This document shows, in pieces, positions 44,901-56,589 of a DNA stretch of 64,000 nucleotides. Source of the DNA: Lepiota brunneoincarnata (Eukaryota > Basidiomycota > Agaricomycetes > Agaricales > Agaricaceae); contig JAEBUN010000007.1 in assembly GCA_023014365.1 (NCBI GenBank), positions 1,550,001 through 1,614,000 on the forward strand, read 5' to 3'. The notes below the pieces were generated by a model. It saw only the letters and a program-made list of their open reading frames with translations, made no database searches and had not been told where the DNA came from. A program made the translations under genes and the position numbers. Every line of letters begins with the position of its first letter. Position 1 is the stretch's first letter.

Positions 44901-47900
44901 GGTTGCGCTTGAAGGGACTACAGAGTCCACCGACTCCGAACGAGGGGGCGGGGGTGGGCGACAAACACTCTCTAGGATGTAGAATATTGTCTCCCAGCCG
45001 GTCACGAAGGAATACACGGAAGCCTGGAGGATTTGGTGCAAGGTCTCAAGGCCCATCCGTCGAAGTTCAACACCAGTACTCGTATTAGATACAGGGAGAG
45101 TCAAGTCTGGTACGATTTGCTGGGCAAGTACCCCAAGAACCCGGTTTTGCACTTGAGCTTGTAATTCGCCAGTTGTCGTAAGGTTGCGTGGAACAATAAG
45201 TAGAATTTCGTCCAAAACGCGAGCAGCCTGTATCCGAATGGGCTGAGGTGCGAGAGGGAGGCGGAGAACAGAAAGCAGGTGGGTCGTCGTAGTATCCCAT
45301 GCAACATCGGGTGAACGGTATATCAGCCGATGAATATTCAGCATCGCCACCCCTCCTAATCTTGATATGCCAAAGTCACCAGTTCGCTAAAAGAAGGCAC
45401 ATGAGATACGCTACAGAACGCCTCAAAGAACAACACGACATACCAGTGTCTTCGGGATGTGTATTCCGCTAACTCTCCTCCGGTTCGGCACCTCGCTCTT
45501 TGAAGCCAACCCAGATTCATCGATACTCTCCGACGACTCGAGCGCAGACAGGCTTGCCGTCTGCATTCCTATCATTTCGCTACTTAGCCTGCAAAGTGCA
45601 TTGACGAAATCCCTGAATGCCGAATCTTCTAGGTTTTTCGAGGCATCAAACAAGCGCTGCATAGCGGCTTGGATCGTTTCAGGATCCAGATCCATCAGGA
45701 GTGGGTGCCTAGTTGTGGAATGGCCTCCAGGATCCATGCGAATCCCTGACGACGACGACCGACTGACATGCATGGTTGGGCCACCTGGGCTCAGAGCACT
45801 CTTCCTGCTGGGTGGGCCTTGCATGGCGCCCTTGTGTGTTAGGACATAATCGGCATTCTGGAGTACCTCCAACACCCCAAACCAACTCTCGCCTAGACTG
45901 CCTGCTAAGAAAAGAGTACTTGAAATGAAGACCTTTAAGCAGGCTATATTACGCTCGGAAAGGCCAGGGGGTTGGGTGGGCGAAGTCAGGCCGATGTTGT
46001 CGGTGAGTTGGTTGGTGGCGGAACGAGGGGTCGGTGGCTCAATGTACGAATCTAGACTTGAAACAACGCGTGTTGGGACGGCGAACTTGGCCAGGCTGTT
46101 GAAAAATGCGTCTCGGGGGGTGGTGAGACCAAGCATGCCAGAGACATTGGTCATCGCTTGGTAGCTGGCCAAAACCTCAACGAAAAGTTCATCGGAGAGG
46201 CTAGTGGAGATAATAAACGAGAGAGCTGCAAGCAATGCCGGCCAACCACTTTCAATGATGTCGCGAACTATGCGAAGGTGTTTGGTAGACAGCTCATCGG
46301 GGGGAAGAGCCGAGAAGTCGAAAGCAGGAGGTGCACGGATAGCAGCATCACCAGCCACGCGAGGGCGCTGGATCACAATCGTCGTATAAAGAGGACCAGT
46401 GAACGAAGCGAATCCCTCACATAGGGAAACGAGACACTGCAAGGCCAGGAGATAAACATATGCCTCCGGTATAGGAGGTGCATCTGCTTTGTCTAACTGA
46501 TCAATGCTACCATATAGGTAAGTAGGCGCTGACATATTTACGACTGGCACGTACCATTGGAGCTTCATAGATGAACCTTGTGAACTGAGACCCTGGACTC
46601 GAACCGATCATTCCAACAACTCCAGATACCGTCGCACTGGCAGCTGTGGCAACACGTCCGGCAACACCGTCAAGGCCGAGTGAACCCGTATTATCATTAT
46701 GGGCCCCAACACCGAACATTGACTGGTTAGTGCCTAGGAGAGCAGGCTTCTCTGTGATGAGTCTCTTCAGTGTCGTGATGAGCGCACTGAAAACATTCGA
46801 CCCAGATTCCTGTGCATCGTAGCGCGCCCATACATTCCGAGTCAGCTCCGCATCGCTGCACAACCTAGGACAGAGTGAGTTCAGTGAAATATCAGATGTT
46901 GGAAACCGCGTACCCTCGCATGATTTCCATTGCAATAACCCTCATCCATGGCGGCCGAGGTGGATGAGATGGCTCCGAGTCCACATCGTCGGACACGATT
47001 CTAATAAGAAGCATCAGGAATACCTCGGCTTCCGTTTTTAGCTCTAGTGAAAATTGTTTGAGAAGTAGAAAGATGACACGTGTGCAGCGGAGCATGAGAG
47101 GGAATAAGGGGCGGTCGGAGAGGGATTTGAGTAAGAGGGGACATAGGAGATGTTGGAGGAGGAGAATGAGCTCTGGATGCTAGAGACACCGAGGTTATAA
47201 ATGACAACAAAAAAGAGCTAGTGGGGTTGGCGCTCACATTGCGGAATAGCTCGTGGTAGTTCGCTAACACACTTTCTATCAACTCTAACGCGAAAGTCTT
47301 GTGAAGGAATTCGAGGCGTAGAAAGTGAGGTCTCTCCCCATTGACCAGAAGACAGAGGTCTTCGAATACAGAAAATGCATCGCGAGCGGAAGGCCCGAGC
47401 GACTTCGTGGTTCCGTCAGGCAACTGGACGTCGGCGAGTAAGTTTGGATCCATTTCTTCCATACGATCCTCTACGACCATTTTGTCCACGACGAACATGA
47501 CTAGTTGGCGCAGTGTTGCTGCTGCAGTCGAAGAGACAACTGCAATTCGTGACTCTTGGAGTTTGAAGCAAAGTAGAAGCGCCTGTGGGACACGTTAAAG
47601 AGATGATTCCAACATTGCGGGCACACCCACCTCCCCCAGCAGCTCGCCATGAATATGTGGAAAGTTGGGAATAAGTGAAACAAGAGTTTGTAGAATGCGT
47701 AGCTGGATGTCAACACCTTGGGACATGGCATCGCTCATCGTCGTAATGATATGTGGGACGGCCGATTGTGAGACGGCTCTGAGTGAAATCAAGCGCTGGA
47801 GGGAGCCGAGGGATATTGCGACGACCTTCGCATTCTTGGTTGCACATCCCATAAACACAGGGACGCAGGAGGTCGCCAGATTGGGGTCCATCTAGTGGCG

Positions 47901-48228
47901 GTTACAAAAGTGAGTTGGGGGACAGGGATGGCATACCTATTTCATGATGTAAGTGTCAAACATCAGGTTGCTGAAAACGACACACCTGTTGCGAGACTCG
48001 TTGCGGACTCAGGCGACGCCCGTAGAATTGCCAGCGATTTCTCTGCAGCCTTTGCCAGCCAGTTAACGATATTTCATATCAAAGATGCGAAACCCGACCT
48101 CGCGGACTTCGGGGTGCCTTCGACGAGTCTCACTTGCCAGTGACTGCGGAGATATCAGCGCTTGTGAGCAAGAGAAAGGTAATAACACACCTGAAGCTCA
48201 GTCACAAGGAAAGAAAGAGAAGTCATGA
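41993..48228 (-). CDS. MON2: MON2 homologue (Arf-GEF-like Golgi/endosome traffic protein), with several +1 frame breaks
   Basis: It starts MTSLSFLVTELQ (48228) and continues SLASETRRRHPEVRE. About 16 exons follow, among them 47891-47631, 47582-47238, 47179-46914, 46864-46555, 46496-45444, 45386-43871, 43820-43756, 43704-43437. The DCB region (VFMGCATKNAKVVAISLGSL), the HUS-like part and the MON2 C-terminal domains (DIDALPPVQ, EIYVDGTLESILS, AYSIPMKLKYDCP, EENFDLALLKQLEEDVVPYL, WPGSLWAALSDNPTKYAIEQ, FYPALCEIASIPRRTPSAW, ELDARVLARDCLKIIGQEMG) all agree with MON2, a partner of Dop1 and Neo1-type flippases at Golgi and endosomes. Single extra bases break the frame near 47860, 43505, 43352, 42446 and between 42250 and 42310; correcting each by one base restores family sequence. 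These are more likely sequence errors than decay. Confidence 0.85.
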
Positions 48229-48430
48229 TTACTGTCGCCGACTAGTCAACAGGACAATTGAGAGGGTCAGAACACGAACACGGAATATTGTTGGAAGAGA
48301 CCTGTCATCGCAGGCATTAACGTGGTTCCCATTCCAAACACGGCCAAATACAATACATGGGGACGAGCTCTACAAGATTACGAAAAAAATATAATTATCC
48401 ATGCGGTACGGGAAGAGTCAATGGTGTTAT

Positions 48431-49739
48431 CTATACTGCAATGGCCGCTCTCAATTCTTCTCTTGTCAACAGGCCTTCCTGACACTCCTCAGTTTCAGGT
48501 AACAGAGTCACCAATCGCGTTCTCTGGATCTCTGACCCCTGCTTTCCCCAGTATCTCTCCGACTCGTAGCTCCATGCATCGGCACCACGGACGAGATACC
48601 CAACTAGCTCAACATATTCTCGGACATTCGCATCCACCTCTGGTCCCCAAGAGGGGAGGTCCTCTATTCCAGAGAGGTATTGGTCGACTCTCTGTCTTCC
48701 AAAGTCCTCGAGCCATGCCATAGCGGCAGGAACGTTCAGCTGGTGCTCGTGCATGATCGATGTGACGATGTTATGGAATGCAATTCCACGTGCAACTTCA
48801 ACTGTGTAAGAGTGCATGTCCTATGAATTTTTTAGCCTACCTGCCAGAAACACGAAGTCATCGACCATCCACTTACATTGGTCAGGCATAGCAGGTCCAT
48901 GGCGGCAAGGGTCATGGATTGGATCACGGGGTGAGACAACACCTCTTCCGGGAGGTCCAAGCCGAAGCCAAGAAGGGAGATGGTAGCCTGTGCGCCGAAG
49001 GTCTCCCGTCGGAGCTGCAGGTAGTCCATCACTGGTCGAACGCGTTTGGTTTCGCGATCCTCCGCTTCTTGAATCATGGATTTCATATAGAGGTCAAATC
49101 CTTCTACAAAATGATTGATGCAAGCAGATCCCCGAGTGGTAAGTGCAAGTGCTCGGTGCCAAAACCTTCGAAAACGTAAGCAGAGAACTTAAAGCTTGAA
49201 GGAGAAAACACACTCTTGCATGAAGATTCCAAGCTTGTCCCCTGGCTTTCGTTCCTTGTCCTGAGTTTCGGAGGACATCCATCACGGTGTCACAAACTTG
49301 AGCAGCAGCTTCGGGGTCTGCGACGTCAGTTGTATTCGTCTATGACAAAATACGCGTTTGCCAGGTCACAGCCTACACGAGTGAATGCTAGAGGTGGTGA
49401 GGCGGTCATGAGCAACTGTCCAGCTCCTCTCTGAGGCACTATGAGCTAACCTCTGCTAGTCGTTGGGAAAATGAGACACCCGAGAAGTCCTGTTGACCCT
49501 CTGTTAGATAATGGCCGTCGAATTTTTATCGCAACCAGTCACTCACCGAAGAGAGATGCATCGAACGCCTTCTGGCTTTTTTCTTGAAATAGGCAATGGT
49601 CATTGACCCAGTTGGCAGACTCTACATCGACAGAGCCGCAGTCAGGGTGCAAACGCCGTTCATATGGCCAGTCGGCTAAAAAGTCGGGCAAGAAAAAGGT
49701 AGAAGTACTTTGAGATGTGGATGCAGTCTGTTGGAACAT
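48431..49739 (-). CDS. Sesquiterpene synthase (agaricomycete type), one +1 frame break
   Basis: Starts MFQQTASTSQSTSTFFLPDF; first exons 49739-49547, 49489-49451 and from 49387. The Asp-rich metal site is DEYTD (after DLANAYFVI), the NSE site is NDMHSYTVE, formed across the intron 48876-48821, and the terminal SYESERYWG has the conserved Arg-Tyr pair. MKSMIQEAEDRE and VMDYLQLRRETFGA fit the pyrophosphate-sensor helix region. Class I terpene cyclases of this type convert farnesyl diphosphate to sesquiterpenes in the cytosol. One extra A inside the DEYTD codons (49330-49331) breaks the frame; removing it restores DEYTD. A TATA-like element lies about 65 bp upstream. No P450 neighbours; an oxidase is two genes away. 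Confidence 0.85.
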
Positions 49740-49803
49740 GCTAGTAATTCTGGAGGTTTGAGAGCTCGTTAATGTTGACAAGAACAGAGGTCCCCTCCCT
49801 TCC

Positions 49804-49810
49804 TATATAT
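49804..49810 (-). promoter_or_regulatory. TATA-like box of the terpene synthase
   Basis: ATATATA on the minus strand about 65-71 bp upstream of the ATG at 49739. Confidence 0.45.
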
Positions 49811-50257
49811 TGTTCGTTCTGACGCGCGTAGGGAGGAAACCAGCCCGGCTGCCGATGGCAGGTATGACAGTCGATATCCGCTGGACGCGTCTAATCGCAC
49901 TGCTTGATTACATCTTCTATGATAGTTCATGCAGTCTGTCAAGAAGGCTTGAAGGCAGTTCCCAAGATACATTGCAGATCCACTGGGCAAACAAGAATAG
50001 GTACAAGGGCGATGACTTGTGGGTATTTTTTCTGCTACACGTGGAGGGGATTAATAGATTAACGTGTTGGTTGCGGTGTTCCAAAACGCCGGAGGCTGAT
50101 ATCGGTGACAGCAGTAGCCGTGCATAGTGGATCAACACAAGAACCAGTTGCTCCGGTTGGTCGCTTATCTTGATCACCGGTATTTGTCTGAGTGTGAATT
50201 GCCAAACAACTGTCAGATCTTGTCTCCTCATTTGCCACTGGCCCACTTACCTGCAAA
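49811..50257. other. Intergenic, divergent promoters
   Basis: Lies between the divergent terpene synthase and cyclophilin genes. No feature beyond the TATA-like element was recognised. Confidence 0.45.
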
Positions 50258-51287
50258 ATGTCGACCAACGCCACAAACGCACAGAGGCCCGTCGTTTTCA
50301 TGGACGTTCAAATCGGCGAAACGCCAGCAGGAAGAATGAAGTTTGAGCTGTTCAGTGACATCGTGCCAAAGTGGGTCCGCGGCCGTCGAATCGTCCTGTT
50401 GACTCCACTAACCGTACCAAACAGGACCGCAGAGAACTTTCGACAGCTATGCACCGGAGAGTACAGGTATACCTCCCCGTCATTGTATCAGCATCCCCTC
50501 TTGATAAATCACCCACGAAGAGTAAATTCTCGGCCACAAGGCTACAAGAACGCGACTTTTCATAGGTATATTTTCAACCCGCTTAACCCAAGGGGTGTAT
50601 TGATTTTTCTTCTCATCTTCTTCTGCAGAGTGTACGCTTTTAGTGCTTTGTAGAGCGCCTTTTCAAATCTCACGCCTACCCCAGCGTCCCAAACTTCATG
50701 TGTCAAGGTAATATCCATTAGATACAATTCCCCCATCCTCTCACGATGGCCGCGTGAATTAGGTGGCGATTTCATTAAAGGTGATGGAACGGGGTCGTTT
50801 TCTATATACGGTGACAAATTCCCGGTATGTTACTCGGTTGTGAGGCATCTCCCACAATTCAACGTATTCTAGGACGAGAACTTCATCGAGAAGCACACCA
50901 GTCCAGGGCTCTTGTCCATGGTAAGCGCGCAAATACGCACAGCTTATTCCTTTTTTTCCTTCCTGATCACTCCAAACAGGCTAACTCGGGAACAAACACA
51001 AATGGTTGTCAGGTACGTTGCAAATCCTGATCGCCTCAAGTTGACCGATGTGTTGAACACCACCGCAAAAGTTTTTTATTACGACAGCGAAGTGTGATTT
51101 CTTAGATGGAAAACACGTCGTCTTTGGCAGGGTGATTGACGGTATGCTGACGCTACGCAAGATTGAAAACGTCGCAACGGGACCGAACAATCGACCCAAG
51201 CTTGTGGTGAAGATTGTTGGTGGGTGATTCCATACCTATTGTCACTCAACCTCTCCAATTTTTTCTGCAGAATGTGGAGAAATGTGA
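50258..51287 (+). CDS. Cyclophilin (peptidyl-prolyl cis-trans isomerase) with a 3-nt microexon
   Basis: Ten exons: 50258-50370, 50425-50466, 50521-50565, 50629-50631, 50685-50707, 50763-50824, 50873-50920, 50980-51012, 51072-51219, 51271-51287, giving 177 aa. It reads [40 protein letters not shown], then [15 protein letters not shown] across the microexon AGT, then [41 protein letters not shown] and [20 protein letters not shown]. The catalytic Arg (FHR), Gln and Phe (FMCQGGDF) and Trp/His-loop region follow cyclophilin A layout (cyclosporin-binding Trp replaced: CDFLDGKH). Cytosolic or nuclear single-domain folding enzyme, no signal peptide. Skipping the microexon gives FHSVPNF, lacking the catalytic Arg. 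Confidence 0.9.
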
Positions 51288-51817
51288 CCGATATATGCAT
51301 GTTCCACCACCCCCGATCGCCTACCTCATGGTCCCCATTCTCCTTCGACGGGAAGCTTCATTTCGTCTCCAAAGATACCCAATTCGACGCGGAGCGCCGG
51401 CGGAATTAAAATTCTCGCTAGCATGAAGATCGGTAATAAAGTCCCAGTCAGCAAGTATCTAGGTGTTTCCTAGCCGTCCGTTGTAAACGTCTTACAAGTG
51501 TTGCGGAATCGACTTCTCATAACTTTCGACACAAGGAACGGCATTAGTGTAAGCCCGAGCACTGTACATAATGCCGCGACCAAATGAGAATCAACCTTAT
51601 TTCGGACGCCCATCAAACGTCCTGGCTAACTTCAACAGCAAAATACAACATGACATTCATAACTTATCCTACAAAACATCTGCGAAAGACATGACCGACA
51701 GGACTTCGAAGCATAGATAATACATTTCAAAGAACAACGCATAAAAATAAACGTCAAGACACGCTCGAGGTTCAACAGCACATAACCTTGTTCACATTGA
51801 GACATTGACATGAGCGC
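51288..51817. other. Intergenic, convergent 3' ends
   Basis: Between the cyclophilin and alcohol oxidase 3' ends. AATAAA-like A-rich sequence occurs near 51740-51750. No gene recognised. Confidence 0.45.
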
Positions 51818-54800
51818 TCATCGAACCATCTGGGTGGCAGGCATGCCCTTTGGAATCGGGGCGTGTGGGACGGGCGCGTGGGGGAGCTTGAGTTTGAGGC
51901 CTGTTGATTGGAAATTGGAATTAGTCTTTCTTGAGAACAACACATGAAGAACGGCGATGTACCAAGGTCCGCGGCCACCAAGTCTGCACCTTTCTCGCCA
52001 ACGAGAAGTGCAGAAGAATAGGTGTTCGTGCCCAAGTTTTCCTGTATGTGTGTCAGTGTCCGTGTCCGTGATCCAGTAGTGAAGTGACTCGGACGAAGCC
52101 CAGGGATTAAAGACTTCGGGTACGTACAGGGCAGATACTCAAGTCAACACACTTCAAGTTTTGGGTGCCTATTTTGCATTTTCGAGAGTGAATGAGGCAG
52201 AGATCACGGGAGGCGAGTAGGAACATGCAACGAACCGTATACATTGAGCCGGGCATCAACGACTCCACCTTCCTCTCTGGCCCTCATGGCTGTGGGTATG
52301 CAGTGCGTTAAGTGTGTCCCATGTCGATTTGTGCCTGTCTGACTTACCGCAAGTTCCTGGCATCCAAAAATCAGCGATCATCGCTCTTTCTACTAAGGTA
52401 CTGGAGCTTACCCAGACTGTGCCAGGTGGTCTCGACGTGGTCTGCCAAAGACTCCTCAACAATCCGTCGACCCGATAATCCCCATTAAACTCACCAGAGA
52501 TCCAATCGTCAATAGCCTTGTCGTCCTCAGCAGAATACTTGATATCCTCGTGGACCTTATCCGGGTCGTAAGGCTCGCCAGGCTTATGCCAGGTTCCTAA
52601 CAGCCGGCATCAGCCGCCACACCAACCTCGTCCAAACAGCAAAGGCTCTTCTTACCCATGTGAATACCAACGCTGAGCCCACTAGGCATCAACTCCTTGG
52701 CAGTCTTAATATCAATGTCCCGGCACGCGGCAGGCGAGGCCGGGTGGAAGTGTGGGTGATGGGAGGTCAATTCACCACGATAGGCTAACCCATCACTAAG
52801 TTCATCGAGATCATTTCCTTGTTTCTAGAATGTGCGCACCATCCATGCGTCTGGCGACCTCACGAGTGACCTTGTAACTCCAGCGGATAGGAGCAAAGTC
52901 GGCCTTGTTGTTCATGAACCCGGATTCGAAGAAGGGCTCTTTGTATGGGCTCTGCGACTGGATGTGGATCTGGAGGGGGGTGTGAGCTGTGTGTGGAAGG
53001 GGTAGAGACGTGGGAATTGAATGTACCTTGCCACGGCTAGCAGGGTATTCCTGAACGTAGAGTGAGTTCATGTGTTGCGATGAGAATCAAATTAAGGGAT
53101 GCATACGAGATATTGGAACCTGTAGCGATATCATTAACAAATGCGGGCATTGAACAAGTTTCACGTACATAGTAATGTACTTGCCGGGAGGCAAGAGACT
53201 GTGATCGGCATAAGCTCCAGAGACGATAGAGCCGAACCTATATCGGCGGCATAAATTTACGGGAACAGCGTTTCAGTCGGCAGAGACGCACATGACCGGC
53301 TTGTCTGGCTTGTCCTTGAAATACTTCTTCCAGAACTCGTTGAATTCAGGTCCCATCTCTTTCAGTTCTTTCTCGGTAGGCCGAATCTTGAAGCCAGCAT
53401 CGATGGTGTTGGAAGCCAACCTCGCCTTTTCGGGACTGACTTCCCATTCTTGGAAAAGCTGTGAGGAGGTGAGACAGGAACATTGGGCTGAGAAGTAGAA
53501 GTACCTCGCGTTGGACGTCCTTGTCACCACGGAGGAAGTCATCGACGGTGTGACTCTCGTTGGAGACACGGAAGACTGTTGACGTCGGGTGAGTGCCTGA
53601 CCGAACTGATCAGGAGGGGAACACCTACTGGACAGGGTGGTATAGTGATCTTGATACTCCTCGCTGTTAATTAATAATCAGTACTCAACACAACTCATCA
53701 GAAATTCAAAGCTCCCAAACCTACCCAACACCGGGCAAGTCACTGACAAGCTTGATATCCAACTTCTTCATCAACGCTGCACTTCCAACACCGGACCTCT
53801 CAAGAATCTGGGGCGTGCCAAGGGTACCGGCGCTGAGCACAACACACTTCCTTGCACGAACGATAGTCTCAAGAAGTTTGCCTCCGTGTGCACGGTTGCG
53901 CACGGGAACATATGCGACACCCACGGCCTTGTTGCCTTCGAAGATGACGCGGCTTACACGAGCGTTAGTGCGGAGGTAGAGGTTGGTTTGGACGTCCATA
54001 ACGCTGTGGACGTAGGCTATTTTTTAAGATAGGTGTTAGATTGGTTGTGGGTCGGGGATGAATGTAGAATACCTGTAGCGGCATCGCTACGCCTTCCGGT
54101 GTGCCTGTTGATGTACTTGGCCCAGATCTCGGACGCATGACTGGTATCGAGGTCCTGAATATCGTCTGTTCTGGGAGTGTCAGCAGGAATTATAAGATTG
54201 TTGAGAGCGTGGCATACTGACCGCTGAAGGGGATACCAAGCGCGTCTGATGCGCGGAGGAAATCTTGAGCAAGGGCGGTGATAGTTCCACCGTTGCTGAT
54301 GGCAATAGGACCATCGTATCCGTGGGAGTCGTTGTTCGTGGGTTTCTGGTAGTTCTCAAGCTATTATAACATAATGAATTTGTTATTTTGGCATCAGGAT
54401 GATATTTGGGCCGTACACGCTTCATGAGAGGAAGGAGGTCTAGGAGTAATCCAGTCAATGAATGGACTATGACCCGAGCTCGGAAAGAAGTACCTTTAGC
54501 GGTCCATCCAGGGTTGCTTGAAGTCATCTAAGATGTTGCTCAGTTTCGGAGCTGAGACAAAAGAGAGTAGACTATTTACCCCAATCAGAGGCAGAAGCCT
54601 GTAATATGGGCTCAGTCAGAAGAGGCTCTATATAGCGGTGAAACGCATAGCTTACCCTAGTGTACATCTAGTAAGTTGCTTTAGGTTAGGCGCTACACGA
54701 AAATCTAGTCAAACAGGTAATCATACTTGGAAGTTGATACTGTAACGTTCTCAGATCAATGACTGAAGCAAAATAGGGTTTAGTTAGCCTACCTGCTTCC

Positions 54801-55407
54801 ACCACCTTGAGACGATGAATGTGAGGAGAACTATTCTGCTTAAATTGTATGAAATTGTCACACACCGAGGATGTTAGCACAGCTGTTCATCTCGGTTAAC
54901 GGATGATCCACGTGCAGGAAGCGGGACGAGCTTACGGAACAATTGACTGCCTGCCGCGCAGGTGCTCAGACGGCATTGTGTCGACATAGAAAGTCGCTTT
55001 ATCATTTCTGTGCGTACCGTGTGAGTTAATATTCCGAGCAGAGTTCAGGAGTGAGACATACATCCCATCACGTTGCATGTTCCTGACGAAGATACCGGGC
55101 CTGGGGACGTAAAGGTTAGAAGCCCACCTTGATAACTTATGATAGTGGACCAACCTGTAGACCCAGGGATCATCACGGTTGTTTGCACCAGCTGTGTCGC
55201 AATGTCGGTCAGGACCATTCGCTTGTATACTTGTCTGATTTTACCTTCAATCAACATGACCTTTAGATTAGGATCGGCATATGCGAGACGACCAGCGACG
55301 ACACATCCTAGTAGGTATTTTTAGCGACGGCGGAGGTCTGAATTTTTTGGCATACCCGCAGGACCACCACCACAGACAATGACATCGACTTCCTCAGGAT
55401 GACCCAT
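51818..55407 (-). CDS. Alcohol (methanol) oxidase, GMC family
   Basis: Starts MGHPEEVDVIVCGGGPAG (FAD-binding GxGxxG), continues CVVAGRLAYADPNLKVML, RPGIFVRNMQRDG, YVDTMPSEHLRGRQSIVP, then CANILGGGSSINFQMYTRAS through exons of 13, 13 and 12 nt (54805-54793, 54739-54727, 54667-54656). Later parts: DIQDLDTSHASEIWAKYINR, MDVQTNLYLRTNARVSRVIF, GTLGTPQILERSGVGSAALM, then the active-site region VETTWHSLGTCAM, built with a 9-nt exon (52356-52348), and ENLGTNTYSSALLVGEKGAD. It ends GMPATQMVR at 51818, without an SKL-type peroxisomal signal. Oxidises short alcohols to aldehyde plus H2O2; in wood-decay fungi an H2O2 source. One extra C at 54511-54513 (KQPGW region) breaks the frame. More than 15 introns. 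Confidence 0.88.
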
Positions 55408-55500
55408 AGTAATAGATGTCGAAGGTTACTAATGGACTATTCGCACAAGTAGGGGAGGGGAGAGTTGGGTTGGGGGGCTAGGAATGTTCAATCTCTTCAC

Positions 55501-55507
55501 TTATATA
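55501..55507 (-). promoter_or_regulatory. TATA-like box of the alcohol oxidase
   Basis: TATATAA on the minus strand, 94-100 bp upstream of the ATG at 55407, next to a G-rich tract (minus-strand C-rich) at 55452-55480. Strong TATA boxes suit highly expressed or induced genes. Confidence 0.45.
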
Positions 55508-56589
55508 CTCCCCCATTGTACCACAAGCGAGGGAATGTTTCGACTATTGGGATTCCGCAATCTCCAAGGTCCAGAAGCATTGTCAGATGATAGCAACCGT
55601 GGACAGTTATGGAGGAGACTTTGGCCGTTCTAGGAGAAAGAGATCATTCATGAGAATGGCAGTGGCCAAGCGGAGGTGGCTCATCAGATTTCGGTGTCGT
55701 ACAGAAGGTGGGGAAGGTAGGTCCTCGGCATTTACTCACATACAGAGCCCAATAATCCTGCGAGCGAAGGATGGATCTCTTGCACGAAGTTTTGAAATAG
55801 CTACTGTGGAACCAGGATGATGACTGAGCGCTGGACTCAAACATCAGTGGCGTTGGAGTGATACTAGAGAAGGGAGAGAAGGGTGATGGAATTGCAGTAT
55901 ATACCTGGTGTTCCTGCGCAGCTGCCTTGTGTGCACGTACGGAAAGTCCCTGCTGAGGAACCACCGGTCTATCATTTGTCCAAGTGACTGGTACAACACT
56001 AATGAAGACGTTCCGTGGATAGGGGTTGTCACACATGCCGATACTAGACCTGCGAAAAGAAGTGGGTCAATGGTTTATGCAGTGTTCAGGGCAGTAGGGC
56101 TGCTTATAAAGTTATTGTTAGGTCTATTGCGATGTGCGATATGGGAAAGTGGAGATGTAATCCTGGGAAAAGGAAGTCCGAGACCGAGAGAAAGTGGGAA
56201 CGGATTTGATAATGCGTCGCGTTCGGCAAGTACGCCAGGGAGAAGGAAGGAGTGTTCGTATTCTCCAGTCCTCAGATGACCAGACCTTCGTCATCACTTG
56301 CAACGGCCTTGAATTTCCTAATTATAGCCAAACTTTCTCACAATTATCCCTGGTCGTAAGCGGCGTTTATATGATGAGGGCGGCGCCAGCGCATCCTACG
56401 GCCCAGTCGTTCCCCGCCTGTTGTGGGTCGAGGACAATATTCTGGACGGGTACGTGGGCCGCATGATGGACCCTTGACCATCTTATCCCACGGTCGCACG
56501 TGGTCTGCCATATTAAGTGCCTGTCGGATACATGGCCATCGACCGTGTTGAGACGACCTGCATGACAGAGCCAACTTCTGCCGCATCTT
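55508..56589. other. Intergenic, divergent promoters of alcohol oxidase and FAB1
   Basis: 1.1 kb. A minus-strand frame (55644-56036) has no recognisable domain. No repeats or RNA genes were seen. Confidence 0.45.

Noticed and set aside
47842..47891. Start of MON2 at the ATG at 47891 (MDPNLATSC)
   Set aside because: Upstream exons (MTSLSFLVTELQ, SLASETRRRHPEVRE) match MON2, and the frame of the MDPN reading is explained by one inserted C at about 47860.
50566..50684. Single intron in the cyclophilin giving FHSVPNF
   Set aside because: Loses the catalytic Arg and one residue of an invariant motif; the 3-nt microexon solves both.
55644..56036. Minus-strand frame between alcohol oxidase and FAB1
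   Set aside because: No recognisable domain, no signal peptide, no introns or homologous copy to support it.
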